Positions 1 to 7,580 of a stretch of 64,000 nt of DNA are shown here, one piece after another. Both the position numbers and the translations under genes were made by a program. The stretch covers positions 1 through 64,000 of the forward strand of contig JBFHAT010000010.1 in assembly GCA_041586155.1 (NCBI GenBank). The letters are read 5' to 3'. Origin of the DNA: JBFGJH01 sp041586155 (GTDB lineage Bacteria; Actinomycetota; Acidimicrobiia; Spongiisociales; JAENVV01). The notes beneath the pieces were generated by a model. That model searched no databases, had not been told where the DNA came from, and saw only the letters and a list, made by a program, of their open reading frames with translations. Within the stretch, counting starts at the first letter, position 1. Every line of letters begins with the position of its first letter.

Positions 1-537
1 ATGTCGACATCGAGAAGCGTGGTGCTGAGCGTGCTGGGGCTAGTGCTCCTGCCGGTCACCGTCGTCCTCCTCGTCGGCGCAGCGACGGGTGTCCTGACCG
101 GTGGGATCATCACCGTCACGCGCGGCGACGTCGTGAGCGGCTACGACCTCGACGCACTCCTCAGGACCGAGGCGGCAACGCTGGTACCTCCCGCCGACAC
201 GCCGCGGGCGAGGTACGACGTCGAAGGCTCTTCGCTCGTGTTCGGCCCCGACCGCGCTCCGATCGCAGGACAACGCATTCTCACCGATGGCACCTACCAG
301 ACGGTTCAGCGCTTCTACGACCGCGCACTCGAAGACTTGGGCTACGAGCAGATCCCCACCCCAACGCCGATGATCCCCCAGGCAGGTGAGCGGTGGGCCT
401 ACGTCTGGCGAGCCGACAACATGTACGCACGTCTTGTCTTGAGAACCGATCCTCGTGAACTGGTCGAGCTGGGGGGCGTGCGAGGTCAGCTCCTCTACCA
501 GTTCACGGTCAGCCCTCTCGGCGACGAAGTCCAATAG
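1..537 (+). CDS. Hypothetical single-pass membrane-anchored protein
   Basis: The 178-residue protein starts with a hydrophobic segment (about residues 8-35) that could be an uncleaved signal anchor or signal peptide. A soluble region of about 140 residues follows, with no motif I recognise. The domain is acidic, Tyr-rich and has no cysteines, which fits an extracytoplasmic domain. The ATG is the first base of the window, so no upstream signal can be judged and a longer start outside the window is possible. It runs in the same direction as the acetyltransferase 40 bases downstream, but that gene seems to have its own promoter. Function unknown. Confidence 0.7.
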   Translation: MSTSRSVVLSVLGLVLLPVTVVLLVGAATGVLTGGIITVTRGDVVSGYDLDALLRTEAATLVPPADTPRARYDVEGSSLVFGPDRAPIAGQRILTDGTYQTVQRFYDRALEDLGYEQIPTPTPMIPQAGERWAYVWRADNMYARLVLRTDPRELVELGGVRGQLLYQFTVSPLGDEVQ

Positions 538-564
538 GCGGCAGCCCTGACGCATCCCGCCGGG

Positions 565-570
565 TATGTT
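565..570 (+). promoter_or_regulatory. Putative -10 box of a leaderless promoter
   Basis: TATGTT lies six bases before the GTG start of the acetyltransferase gene and no Shine-Dalgarno sequence is present. A TANNNT box at this distance places the transcription start at or next to the start codon. The same arrangement recurs before ispH, the 29-residue membrane ORF, the MFS gene and the AidB-like gene. No convincing -35 box is visible. Confidence 0.4.
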
Positions 571-576
571 CAGAGT

Positions 577-1083
577 GTGAAGGTAACGCTCGCACGCCGA
601 GATGACTTGAACCACATCGGAACCATCGGCGAGCGCGCCATCCGCGAGGCATACGCTCAGCTGCTGCGCCCCGCCACCATCGAAGCCGTGATCCGGCATG
701 CCTACTCTCAACAGGCGCTTGAAAGGCGATGGGAGGACCACCCCATCCTCATCGCAGTCCTCGACGGCCGGCCACGTGCGTTCGCCGATGCCATCGTCGA
801 GCAGGATCGTGTGGTTGTCGCTGCGCTCTACACGGAGCCGGCATCGCGTCGCTTGGGCGCCGGCACTCAGCTCATCGGGCGCATCCGCCAACTCGCTGAG
901 CGGCTACCCACCACGGTGGACGTGATACTCGGGAACACCGAGGCCGAACAGTTCATTGAGCGCTGTGGGTTCGTGCCGGGCGAGTCGCTGGAAACGACGA
1001 TGTTCGGCGAACCGGTCGTCGAGCGGCGGTGGTATCTGGGCTCACTCGTGGAGGCGGACGCCGAACCGGCGATCAACCGGTGA
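577..1083 (+). CDS. GNAT-family N-acetyltransferase
   Basis: A 168-residue protein with the layout of a GNAT enzyme, which would transfer an acetyl group from acetyl-CoA to an amine. The acetyl-CoA binding loop is visible as LYTEPASRRLGAGTQLI (about residues 88-104). The terminal region IERCGFVPGE matches the usual GF motif after the last helix. The substrate cannot be predicted. The start is GTG, chosen because the TANNNT box six bases upstream fits leaderless initiation. The 3' end overlaps the convergent hydrolase gene by 11 bases. Confidence 0.8.
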   Translation: MKVTLARRDDLNHIGTIGERAIREAYAQLLRPATIEAVIRHAYSQQALERRWEDHPILIAVLDGRPRAFADAIVEQDRVVVAALYTEPASRRLGAGTQLIGRIRQLAERLPTTVDVILGNTEAEQFIERCGFVPGESLETTMFGEPVVERRWYLGSLVEADAEPAINR

Positions 1084-1873
1084 GAGTTGCGCGCAGCCAG
1101 TCGATCACGTCGCCAACCACCTCGGGGCCCTCCGGCTCGTTGAACATCTCATGGCGGAGGTTGTGGTAGAGCTTGCGGGTGACACCGGGTTGGTCGCCCA
1201 GCGGAGCCGAGAACCGGGCAGGGACGTACGTGTCGGCGCCCCCATGGATGACCAGCGTCGGTATGCCAGGAGCTGGCTGCCCCTTTGAGGCTTCCATGGC
1301 CTTGAACGACTCGACCGCCAGCGCGGCCGTCGACTTCGGGTAGACCAGCGGGTCGGAGAAATACGCCTCGCCCACGGCTGGGTCGCGCGAGAGCTGCTCG
1401 CCGGTGATGCCGTATCCCATCGCAAGTTTCGGCGCTACCTTGGCGATCCAGGGCGCCGCCGCCCGCTTCAGTGCTGGGAGCTCAGCATCGAATCCGGGGG
1501 CACTGAGCACCAGTGCATCCGGTTGCTCGTAGTCGGAAAACGCATAGCGGTAGCTGATCAGGGCTCCCAGGCTGTGACCGAGGAGCGCCGTGGGCGTGTC
1601 GGGTTCCCGACTCAACACCAGCTCCTCGGCGACCGCTTGCAGATAATCATCGAACGACGACACATAGGCACGTACGCCCGCCGATTCACCGAATCCGGGG
1701 AGATCGAACGAGCGCACGGCAATGCCGGCCTCGGCCATCTGGGCACCGACATGCTCATAGCGGCCGGAGTACTCGCCAATACCGTGGACGAGCAACAATG
1801 TGGCCCACACCGGTCGATCGACCGGCCAGACGCGTACGAGCCTGCCCGCCGTCGTGACGGTGGCCTCACTCAC
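1073..1873 (-). CDS. Alpha/beta hydrolase, monoacylglycerol lipase-like
   Basis: A 266-residue serine hydrolase. Residues 29-39 read VHGIGEYSGRY, the oxyanion-hole segment typical of monoacylglycerol lipases. The nucleophile elbow GHSLG follows near residue 100, the acidic residue is in HGGADTYVP and the catalytic His in LRHEMFNEPEG. It probably cleaves acylglycerols or related esters in the cytoplasm. GTG at 1873 is preferred over an in-frame start 54 codons earlier because the upstream stretch is Arg/Pro-rich readthrough of the neighbouring gene, and because this GTG overlaps that gene's TGA (GTGA, 1870-1873). It is the last gene of the long minus-strand operon. Confidence 0.85.
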   Translation of the reverse strand: MSEATVTTAGRLVRVWPVDRPVWATLLLVHGIGEYSGRYEHVGAQMAEAGIAVRSFDLPGFGESAGVRAYVSSFDDYLQAVAEELVLSREPDTPTALLGHSLGALISYRYAFSDYEQPDALVLSAPGFDAELPALKRAAAPWIAKVAPKLAMGYGITGEQLSRDPAVGEAYFSDPLVYPKSTAALAVESFKAMEASKGQPAPGIPTLVIHGGADTYVPARFSAPLGDQPGVTRKLYHNLRHEMFNEPEGPEVVGDVIDWLRATLTG

Positions 1874-2322
1874 GCCGGCAGCTCGGAAGCGTCCGAACCA
1901 TCGGCGTCCAGCCGGACGATCTGCGGACGGCCGGGCATCCTGGTCGGGGGTGCGCCCTCGTCGAGCTGGTCGGGCTCCTCCAATCCGTATTTCTGGACGA
2001 GGTGGAGATAGTCCCGCTGGTACAAGATCTTGCAATGCACCCCGGGATGGAGTTGATGCAGCAACCGGATCTTGCGGTTCTTCTTCGTGACGAGCTTCTG
2101 GTTCATCGTCGTGATCTCGATGAACACGGCTTCATCAGGGAGAAAGAAGTCAGGGGTGAACCAGCGGGTCGGCTCGCCCTCGGCACCCCACGCGAGCGGG
2201 AACGACTCGGGCTCGTACGCCCAGCTGATGCCGTAGAAGTCGAGCAGTCGGGCAAACTGGCGCTCACTGTTGTGCGCAAACGTGATGTCGTCGGCGCTGG
2301 TGGGGGCGTCGTCGTCGGTCAG
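1870..2322 (-). CDS. PD-(D/E)XK nuclease-like protein with apparent CTG start
   Basis: The open frame holds no ATG, GTG or TTG between its upstream stop at 2518 and a GTG at 2127, yet it encodes a convincing domain from 2322 onward. With CTG at 2322 the product is 150 residues. Glu20 in a conserved-looking helix and the YEP turn (residues 36-38) come first, then Thr56-Pro-Asp58-Phe and Ile68-Glu69-Ile-Thr. Together these give the Glu / PD / ExT layout of the restriction-endonuclease-like fold, with Lys76 close by instead of the usual ExK. CTG overlaps the merR stop (CTGA, 2319-2322) and AGAGG lies four bases upstream. The C-terminal 40 residues look disordered. Starting at GTG 2127 would delete the whole motif. 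Substrate and activity are unknown. Confidence 0.7.
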   Translation of the reverse strand: MTDDDAPTSADDITFAHNSERQFARLLDFYGISWAYEPESFPLAWGAEGEPTRWFTPDFFLPDEAVFIEITTMNQKLVTKKNRKIRLLHQLHPGVHCKILYQRDYLHLVQKYGLEEPDQLDEGAPPTRMPGRPQIVRLDADGSDASELPA

Positions 2323-2786
2323 GTCGCCTCTGCTTCCAAGAGATCTGATGGCGCCGTCACGATGTCCGGAAACAAACGATGGACGTCGCCCTCCAGCTCC
2401 TCCTGCACCGGGCCGACCGCGATTCCGAACACGCCCTGGCCGCGGCGGAAGACATCGACGACCTCGTCTGCGCTGTGGGCGGCGTAGATCGAAGCGCCGT
2501 CGGAAAGCAACGTCACGTCAACGAGGGGCTGATCGCTCGAAAGCTGCTCTCGCAGGATTTCGGTGGCTTGACGGATCCTCTTGAGGCTCATCCCGGCGTC
2601 CAGCAGGCGCTTGATCACCTTGAGCTGTACGACGTCGGTGAACGAATAGAGGCGCTGGGAGCCCGAACCGTGTGCGTGTTGCAACGATGGGCGTATGAGG
2701 TCGGTACGTGCCCAATAGTCGAGTTGCCGGTAGGTGATCCCCACCAACTTGCATACTTGGGGTGCCCGAAAACCGTTGTCCGACAC
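2319..2786 (-). CDS. MerR-family transcriptional regulator (Rv1830-like)
   Basis: A 155-residue protein with a MerR winged helix-turn-helix at the N terminus (about residues 5-75): KLVGITYRQLDYWARTDLI is the recognition region and SGSQRLYSFTDVVQLKVIK follows. The C-terminal part has no cysteine or obvious ligand pocket. The order merR / (K+ channel) / bifunctional nuclease / FtsR-like MerR / FHA / gcvH matches Rv1830 to Rv1826 of M. tuberculosis, so this is the Rv1830 counterpart. The start is GTG with AGGAGG about ten bases upstream. A 24-bp dyad directly upstream (2801-2824) is a likely autoregulatory operator. Its stop overlaps the CTG of the nuclease-like gene. Confidence 0.9.
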   Translation of the reverse strand: MSDNGFRAPQVCKLVGITYRQLDYWARTDLIRPSLQHAHGSGSQRLYSFTDVVQLKVIKRLLDAGMSLKRIRQATEILREQLSSDQPLVDVTLLSDGASIYAAHSADEVVDVFRRGQGVFGIAVGPVQEELEGDVHRLFPDIVTAPSDLLEAEAT

Positions 2787-2800
2787 TGCAATGTCCTCCT

Positions 2801-2824
2801 GCGTGGAACTTCAAGGTTACACGC
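2801..2824 (-). promoter_or_regulatory. Imperfect 24-bp dyad, probable MerR operator
   Basis: The segment begins GCGTG and ends CACGC, with AACTTC and AAGGTT around the centre; 18 of 24 positions agree with its reverse complement. It lies between the K+ channel gene and merR, immediately upstream of the merR ribosome binding site. MerR proteins bind such dyads between promoter elements, so autoregulation is inferred. Confidence 0.4.
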
Positions 2825-2848
2825 CCGTAATTACCCCGTTGCGAGACG

Positions 2849-3883
2849 CTACCGCGGGGTGGCGGCGGTGTCAACGTCTTGACCGGACGATCCCGTTGCG
2901 AGTGCGGTCAGTGCTTCGAGCTGATCGTTGCGGCCCATGGCGACCAGGGTGTCACCTTCGCTCAGGATGGTCAACGGATCGGGGTTGAGCTCAACGGTGC
3001 CGTCCGGGCGCTCGATCGCCAGGACCTGCGCACCCGTGGCGTCACGAATGTTCGATTGGCGAAGTGTCTTCAGCCGGAACGACGAGCCCTCGTCGATCAC
3101 GATGCGCGCAACCTTGAACTCGACGTGGTGACCGTGGATCACCAGATCGACGAAATCGGCCAGATCAGGCTGCAGAGCCATGGCGGCCATGCGCCTGGCT
3201 CCCACCAACTGGGGGGCGACCACCTTGTCCGCCCCCGCCAGCTTCAGCTTCGTTTCCGACTCGACGAACTTGGCGCGGGACACGATGAGGATGTCGGGGT
3301 TCATCGAACGTGCCGACAGCACCACCACCAGGTTGTCGCTGTCGGTGTCGACCGAGGCGACGATTCCCTTGGCGCGATGGATGCCTGCCTCGATGAGCAC
3401 GTCGTTGTGCGTGGCGTCGCCTTCGACCACGAGCGCCCCCTGCTCGCGAGCCGTCTCGGCTTTCTCGGGATCGGCTTCCACGACCACGACCTTGGCGCCA
3501 TGTCCCAGCATGTCACGCCAGGTGGCCGAGCCGACGCGACCGAACCCGCAGACGATCTGGTGCCCGCTCAGCCGGTCGACGTCTCGCTGCATCCGTGCCT
3601 TCTTTCCGCCTTCGCTCACCTGCTCGATGAACAACTCCAGAGCCGCCGTCGCCGTGTAGAACGCGGTCCCGACCCCGACGATGATCAGCGCGGCCGTGAA
3701 GAATCTACCTGGCTCGCTGAGCTGGATCGTTTCGGAGTAGCCGACCGTCGACACGGTGATGACCACCATGTACAGCGCATCGAACCACGAGACGGACTCG
3801 ATCAACCGGTATCCGACGGTGCCCACGCCGATGACGCCGAGCAGGACTCCCGCTGCCCGCCGCAACCGAACACCCGATGTCAT
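2849..3883 (-). CDS. Two-TM potassium channel with RCK domain
   Basis: A 344-residue protein with the MthK-like plan. TM1 spans about residues 9-28, a pore helix and selectivity filter residues 40-50, TM2 about 61-87, and a cytoplasmic RCK_N (Rossmann) domain starts near 108 with GFGRVGSA; a TrkA_C-like domain occupies about 255-330. It would conduct K+ across the plasma membrane under control of a ligand bound by the RCK ring. The filter reads TVGYS instead of the usual TVGYG (Ser50), which may alter selectivity. The start ATG overlaps the bifunctional-nuclease stop (ATGA). It sits inside the merR-hpt operon, a position not occupied by a channel in mycobacteria. Confidence 0.9.
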   Translation of the reverse strand: MTSGVRLRRAAGVLLGVIGVGTVGYRLIESVSWFDALYMVVITVSTVGYSETIQLSEPGRFFTAALIIVGVGTAFYTATAALELFIEQVSEGGKKARMQRDVDRLSGHQIVCGFGRVGSATWRDMLGHGAKVVVVEADPEKAETAREQGALVVEGDATHNDVLIEAGIHRAKGIVASVDTDSDNLVVVLSARSMNPDILIVSRAKFVESETKLKLAGADKVVAPQLVGARRMAAMALQPDLADFVDLVIHGHHVEFKVARIVIDEGSSFRLKTLRQSNIRDATGAQVLAIERPDGTVELNPDPLTILSEGDTLVAMGRNDQLEALTALATGSSGQDVDTAATPR

Positions 3884-4377
3884 GAGTTTCCGGTGTCTTG
3901 AAAATCCTCCGGCGAGATGTCGTCCAGGAACTCGCGGAACCGCTCGATTTCTTCTTCTTCCTCCTCCACTTCGATCTCGATGCCGGCATCGTCGAGCACC
4001 TCGGGGGAAGCGAAGAGGGCCGCGCCGGTGCGGGCCGCCAGAGCGATCGCGTCGGAGGGCCGCGACGATACGACGACTTCTCCGTCCGGTTTGCGAAACA
4101 CCAGGTCGGCGAAGTAGATAGAATCTCGCATCTCGGTGACCACGACCCGTTCGACGGCCGCGCCGAGTGCCTCGGTGGCCGTTTTCAGCAGGTCATGAGT
4201 CATGGGGCGTGCCGTGTGGACCCCTTCGAGGGCGTAGGCGATGGCGGTGGCCTCGACGGCCCCGATCCAGATCGGCAGGTAGCGAGTCCCATTCACCTCA
4301 CGGAGCAGCACGATTGGCTGGTTGCTGGGGAACTGGATGCGAACCCCCACCAATTCGAGCGGCACCATGTCACTCAT
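3880..4377 (-). CDS. Bifunctional nuclease-family protein (DUF151)
   Basis: A 165-residue protein of the DUF151/BFN family, the counterpart of Rv1829. The family core is clear: LPIWIGAVEATAIAYALEG near residue 35, then FADLVF, and SRPSDAIALAARTGA near 105. The C terminus is a Glu-rich tail with seven consecutive acidic residues (about 138-145). Family members have been described with RNase and DNase activity, but the role in actinobacteria is not established. The start overlaps hpt by four bases (ATGA) and its stop overlaps the channel start in the same way. Confidence 0.88.
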   Translation of the reverse strand: MSDMVPLELVGVRIQFPSNQPIVLLREVNGTRYLPIWIGAVEATAIAYALEGVHTARPMTHDLLKTATEALGAAVERVVVTEMRDSIYFADLVFRKPDGEVVVSSRPSDAIALAARTGAALFASPEVLDDAGIEIEVEEEEEEIERFREFLDDISPEDFQDTGNS

Positions 4378-4955
4378 GTGAGCAGCCTATCAGCCGAAGA
4401 ACCGAATACTTCCCGTGCGAGCACGCCCGGATCGGCGGCAAACTCGGCGAGATCCATCACCGCCCAGATGCTGCGCAGGTTGCGGTACTGGCCCTCCCAG
4501 TCCAGGCCATAACCGAGCAGAAACTCGTCCCCCACCTCGAATCCGCGATACGCGAGCGGTGCCTCGACGAGACGTCGCGGGACCTTGTCGAGCAGCGTGA
4601 CGACCGCCAGGCTCGCGGGCTGCCGCTCTCCCAAGAGCCCGAGCAGTGCGGTGAGGGTGAGACCGGTGTCGACGATGTCCTCCACCACGATGACGTGTCG
4701 GTCGGAGAGCGGGGTGGCCACGTCGATTGCCAGGCCCACCCGGCCGCCCTCCCCAAATCGAGTGAGCGCCAAGAAGTCGACCTCGAGCTCGATCGGGGTC
4801 GCACGCACGAGGTCCGTCAAGAACGGAAGCGCACCCTTGAGGACCCCCACCATGATGGGGACTCGGCCGTCGTATTCGTCCGCAAGCGCCTCCCCGAGCT
4901 CAGCGACCCGAGTGGCAATGGCTCGAGCCGTGATCACCTCGGCAAGCGCATTCAC
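4374..4955 (-). CDS. hpt: Hypoxanthine phosphoribosyltransferase
   Basis: A 193-residue purine salvage enzyme converting hypoxanthine or guanine plus PRPP to IMP or GMP. The PRPP-binding motif VIVVEDIVDTGLT is present, the first catalytic loop LKGALPFLTDL is upstream, and the aromatic base-binding segment GLDWEGQYRNL is near the C terminus. GTG at 4955 is chosen because it forms a GTGA overlap with the carboxypeptidase stop; the in-frame ATG 19 codons earlier lies inside that gene. Its own stop overlaps the next ATG. Confidence 0.92.
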   Translation of the reverse strand: MNALAEVITARAIATRVAELGEALADEYDGRVPIMVGVLKGALPFLTDLVRATPIELEVDFLALTRFGEGGRVGLAIDVATPLSDRHVIVVEDIVDTGLTLTALLGLLGERQPASLAVVTLLDKVPRRLVEAPLAYRGFEVGDEFLLGYGLDWEGQYRNLRSIWAVMDLAEFAADPGVLAREVFGSSADRLLT

Positions 4956-6022
4956 GGTTGCGCCCACAGCATCGACCAATACTCCAGCGGCCACGACAAC
5001 GCATCCGCCCATCCAGGTGGGGAGTCACCGCCGCCGGCGCCGGCCGACGGCCCGGTCACGACCACCCGCCCGGCTGCCGGTTGGCTGGCTGCGCGCTGCA
5101 CGGTGGCCGGCCCGGTGAAGCTCATGCTGGCAGTCTGCAGGGTCGCCGACACGACCGCCGGGCCGGATTCGATGAGCTGGTAGAGCAGATGAGCGTCGAA
5201 ACCGTAGTCGAGCAGCGCAATCGAGTCTGCGAAGTGATCCTCACTGTTCATGACCACGGCATAGAGAGTGCGGTCCGAGCGGGTCGCCGCCGAGGCCAAG
5301 ACCAGACCGGCTTCGTCGGTGAACCCTGTCTTGATGCCGATCGCTCCGTCGTAGCTGCCGATCAACTCATTTCGGTTGGTGGCGACGCGCACCGCACCGT
5401 TCGGGGCGGGGGTCAGCGTCACCTCGCTCAGCGCGACCAACCTCGCGAAATCGGGGTGCGTCATCGCCTCCTGCGCCAACGTGAGCAGATCTCGGGCACT
5501 GCTGTAGTGGCCTGGCGTGTCCAGGCCATGCGGATTGACGAAGGCGGTGTTGTCCATGCCGAGTGCGACTGCGCGGCCGTTCATCTCCTCGACGAACCGG
5601 GATTCGGAGCCGGCGACGTGCTCGGCGATGGCGATTGCGGCATCGTTCGCCGATTGCAGCAACAGGGCCGCGAGCAGATCGTCGAGCACGATCTGCTCGC
5701 CTGCCACCAACCCGATCTGGGCGCCTCCAATGGAAGCGGAAGCGTCGGACACCGTCACGAGGTCCGATGCCGAGCCTCCTTCGAGCGCCAGGAGTGCGGT
5801 CATCATCTTCGTGGTCGATGCCATCGGGCGGCGCTCGTCGGGATTGTGAGTCCCGAGGATCCGATCGGCGGTGGCGTCGTAGAGAATCCACGCCGATGCC
5901 GTGACCTCGGGGACGAGAGCTTGGTCTTCGACGGCTCCGGCTTGGGCACTCGCTGCCGGCGGCGCGACCAGGGCAGCGCACAGAAGCGCCGCCAATGCTC
6001 CCATGGCAATACGGCGGCTCAT
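4952..6022 (-). CDS. D-alanyl-D-alanine carboxypeptidase (PBP5-type)
   Basis: A 356-residue secreted peptidoglycan enzyme that trims the terminal D-Ala of pentapeptide stems. A signal peptide covers about residues 1-26 (cleavage after ASA). The three active-site motifs are Ser69-Thr-Thr-Lys72, Ser124-Ala-Asn126 and Lys231-Thr-Gly. The C-terminal 25 residues are Trp/Tyr-rich and could be a membrane-associating amphipathic segment in place of a clear transmembrane anchor. The gene is sandwiched between an FtsR-like regulator and hpt, with 4-bp overlaps at both ends, so it is likely coexpressed with division-related genes. Confidence 0.92.
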   Translation of the reverse strand: MSRRIAMGALAALLCAALVAPPAASAQAGAVEDQALVPEVTASAWILYDATADRILGTHNPDERRPMASTTKMMTALLALEGGSASDLVTVSDASASIGGAQIGLVAGEQIVLDDLLAALLLQSANDAAIAIAEHVAGSESRFVEEMNGRAVALGMDNTAFVNPHGLDTPGHYSSARDLLTLAQEAMTHPDFARLVALSEVTLTPAPNGAVRVATNRNELIGSYDGAIGIKTGFTDEAGLVLASAATRSDRTLYAVVMNSEDHFADSIALLDYGFDAHLLYQLIESGPAVVSATLQTASMSFTGPATVQRAASQPAAGRVVVTGPSAGAGGGDSPPGWADALSWPLEYWSMLWAQP

Positions 6023-6693
6023 TCGTCGAGGATTGCTTGCATCTCCTGGCGGAGCAGGCCGAGGTGCAACACTTCGAACGACTTGGCGGCGGTGGTGAGC
6101 ATCTCACGAGCCTTCGCCCGTCCCTCAGGGCTGGTGGTGCGCCGCTGCGGTGCTGACAGCTGGCGAAGAATGTCCGCTTCGCGGTCAACGCTGAGGCGAA
6201 GCACCCGGAGATGTCGAGGCTCGAGACCGAGGTCCAACAGCACGCGCGCCTCTCGGCCGATCGCCACGGACGATGCCAGGAGCCCGCCGTCCGACATGCG
6301 GCGGATCAGACCCTGGTCGACCAGCTCGTTCAGCTCCTTCACCGTGAGACCGGCCAGCCGTCTGAACTCTTTGTCATCGAGGTGTCGATTGTCGGGATCG
6401 AAGAGATCACTGTCCGTATCGGGGGGTGCGGCAGAGTCGTGGTCCCTGTCCCAGTCCGCCAGCTTGGACTTGATCACCTTGAGGGGCAGAAAGTGGTCAC
6501 GTTGTTGCTCGAGGATGAATCGGAGGCGGTCGACATCGCCGGGTGTGAACTGCCGGTATCCCGACTCGGTTCGCGCCGGTGCCAGCAGCCCCTGGTTCTC
6601 GAGGAATCGGACCTTCGACACGCTCACCTCGGGGAAGTCCGATTTGAGGAGGTTGATGACTTCGCCGATGCTCCAGGACGGATCGTCAGGCAT
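6019..6693 (-). CDS. MerR-family regulator, FtsR-like (Rv1828)
   Basis: A 224-residue MerR protein. The N-terminal winged helix reads IGEVINLL, VSVSKVRFLENQGLL and SGYRQFTPGDVDRLRFIL (residues 8-60), as in Rv1828 and corynebacterial FtsR, a regulator of ftsZ in Corynebacterium. The C-terminal half (about 105-224) is all-alpha and probably dimerises. It adjoins the FHA gene as in mycobacteria and overlaps it by eight bases. Its targets in this organism are inferred, not visible. Confidence 0.9.
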   Translation of the reverse strand: MPDDPSWSIGEVINLLKSDFPEVSVSKVRFLENQGLLAPARTESGYRQFTPGDVDRLRFILEQQRDHFLPLKVIKSKLADWDRDHDSAAPPDTDSDLFDPDNRHLDDKEFRRLAGLTVKELNELVDQGLIRRMSDGGLLASSVAIGREARVLLDLGLEPRHLRVLRLSVDREADILRQLSAPQRRTTSPEGRAKAREMLTTAAKSFEVLHLGLLRQEMQAILDE

Positions 6694-7138
6694 CGCCCAG
6701 CGCGACGAGGAGGTGATATTTGCCGATGATCACCTCGTCGCCAGGTTTGAGAGGAGCTCGTTCGATCGCCACGTCCCTCACGTAGGTGCCGTTGGTCGAT
6801 CCGGAATCCTCAACGACGAGGGCGTTGTCCTCGAAGAGGAATCGGCAGTGGTGTCGGCTCACGGTGACGTCGTCGAGGAAGATGTCGCTGTCGGGGTGGC
6901 GCCCGACCGTCGTGGTCCCCTCATTGAGCACGAAGGTCATCCCTGCGGTGGGACCCCGCTCCACGACGAGAGCGAACCCGTGGACCCCCTGCACGTGTGA
7001 CGCCTCCTCGGCCGAAAACGCCGGGTGCTCAGACACCGGAACGTACATGATCGTCGGCTCGCCGGCGCCGCCGTCGGCGCAGTTGGGGCAGACGCCGGTT
7101 TGCTCCGGTATCGGCTCGTGACAGGTCGGGCAGATCAC
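6686..7138 (-). CDS. Zinc-ribbon plus FHA domain protein (GarA position)
   Basis: A 150-residue protein with an N-terminal CX2C-X10-CX2C ribbon (Cys3, Cys6, Cys17, Cys20) and a C-terminal FHA domain (about 55-145) carrying Gly79-Arg80, Ser94-Arg95-His96 and Asn116-Gly, the phosphothreonine-binding residues. It sits between gcvH and the FtsR-like gene exactly as garA (Rv1827) does. GarA inhibits 2-oxoglutarate metabolism enzymes and is switched by phosphorylation of an N-terminal threonine pair. That ETTSVF-type motif is absent here and is replaced by the ribbon and an EPT segment, so control may differ. GTG at 7138 is chosen because the upstream extension is low-complexity and enters the intergenic region before gcvH. 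Confidence 0.85.
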   Translation of the reverse strand: MICPTCHEPIPEQTGVCPNCADGGAGEPTIMYVPVSEHPAFSAEEASHVQGVHGFALVVERGPTAGMTFVLNEGTTTVGRHPDSDIFLDDVTVSRHHCRFLFEDNALVVEDSGSTNGTYVRDVAIERAPLKPGDEVIIGKYHLLVALGDA

Positions 7139-7169
7139 GATCCGTATCGTAGCCGTAGCGCTCGGGCCG

Positions 7170-7553
7170 CTAGTCGGCCTCGGTGAAGGCCGAGTAGGCG
7201 GCCGCGTCGAGCAGCGCGGCGAGCCCGTTGTCGGTCGGCTCCACCTCGACGATCCACCCTGCGCTGTAGGGATCACTGTTGATGAGTTCCGGATGGTCGT
7301 CGAGATCGGTGTTCACAGCAACGATGGTGCCGGCCAGAGGCGCATACACCTCCCCCACCGACTTCGTCGACTCGACCTCGGCGAGCGTGTCCCCTGCGCT
7401 CACCGCTGTTCCCACGTCGGGGAGATCCACGTAGACGATGTCGCCGAGCGCGTCTTGAGCAAAATCGGTGATTCCGATGCGGATCCGCCCCTCGGCGGCT
7501 TCCAACGCCCACTCGTGCGCCTCGGTGTAGCGGCGGTCGTCGGGAACGTGCAT
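7170..7553 (-). CDS. gcvH: Glycine cleavage system H protein
   Basis: A 127-residue lipoyl carrier protein of the glycine cleavage complex; it shuttles the methylamine intermediate between the P, T and L proteins. The lipoylation site is Lys64 in VESTKSVGEVYAP, and the N terminus has the usual YTEAHEWA. No gcvP, gcvT or lipoyl synthase gene is nearby. It belongs to the conserved gcvH-FHA-MerR cluster, where the linkage of glycine and glutamate metabolism with GarA-type control is a known theme. Confidence 0.95.
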   Translation of the reverse strand: MHVPDDRRYTEAHEWALEAAEGRIRIGITDFAQDALGDIVYVDLPDVGTAVSAGDTLAEVESTKSVGEVYAPLAGTIVAVNTDLDDHPELINSDPYSAGWIVEVEPTDNGLAALLDAAAYSAFTEAD

Positions 7554-7580
7554 GCCTCTCCTCGCTCGGGTGCTGCGAGG

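Noticed and set aside
4958..7000. 680-codon open frame on the plus strand
   Set aside because: It lies opposite hpt, the carboxypeptidase, FtsR-like and FHA genes, all with clear motifs. Long antisense frames are expected at this GC content and this one has no domain.
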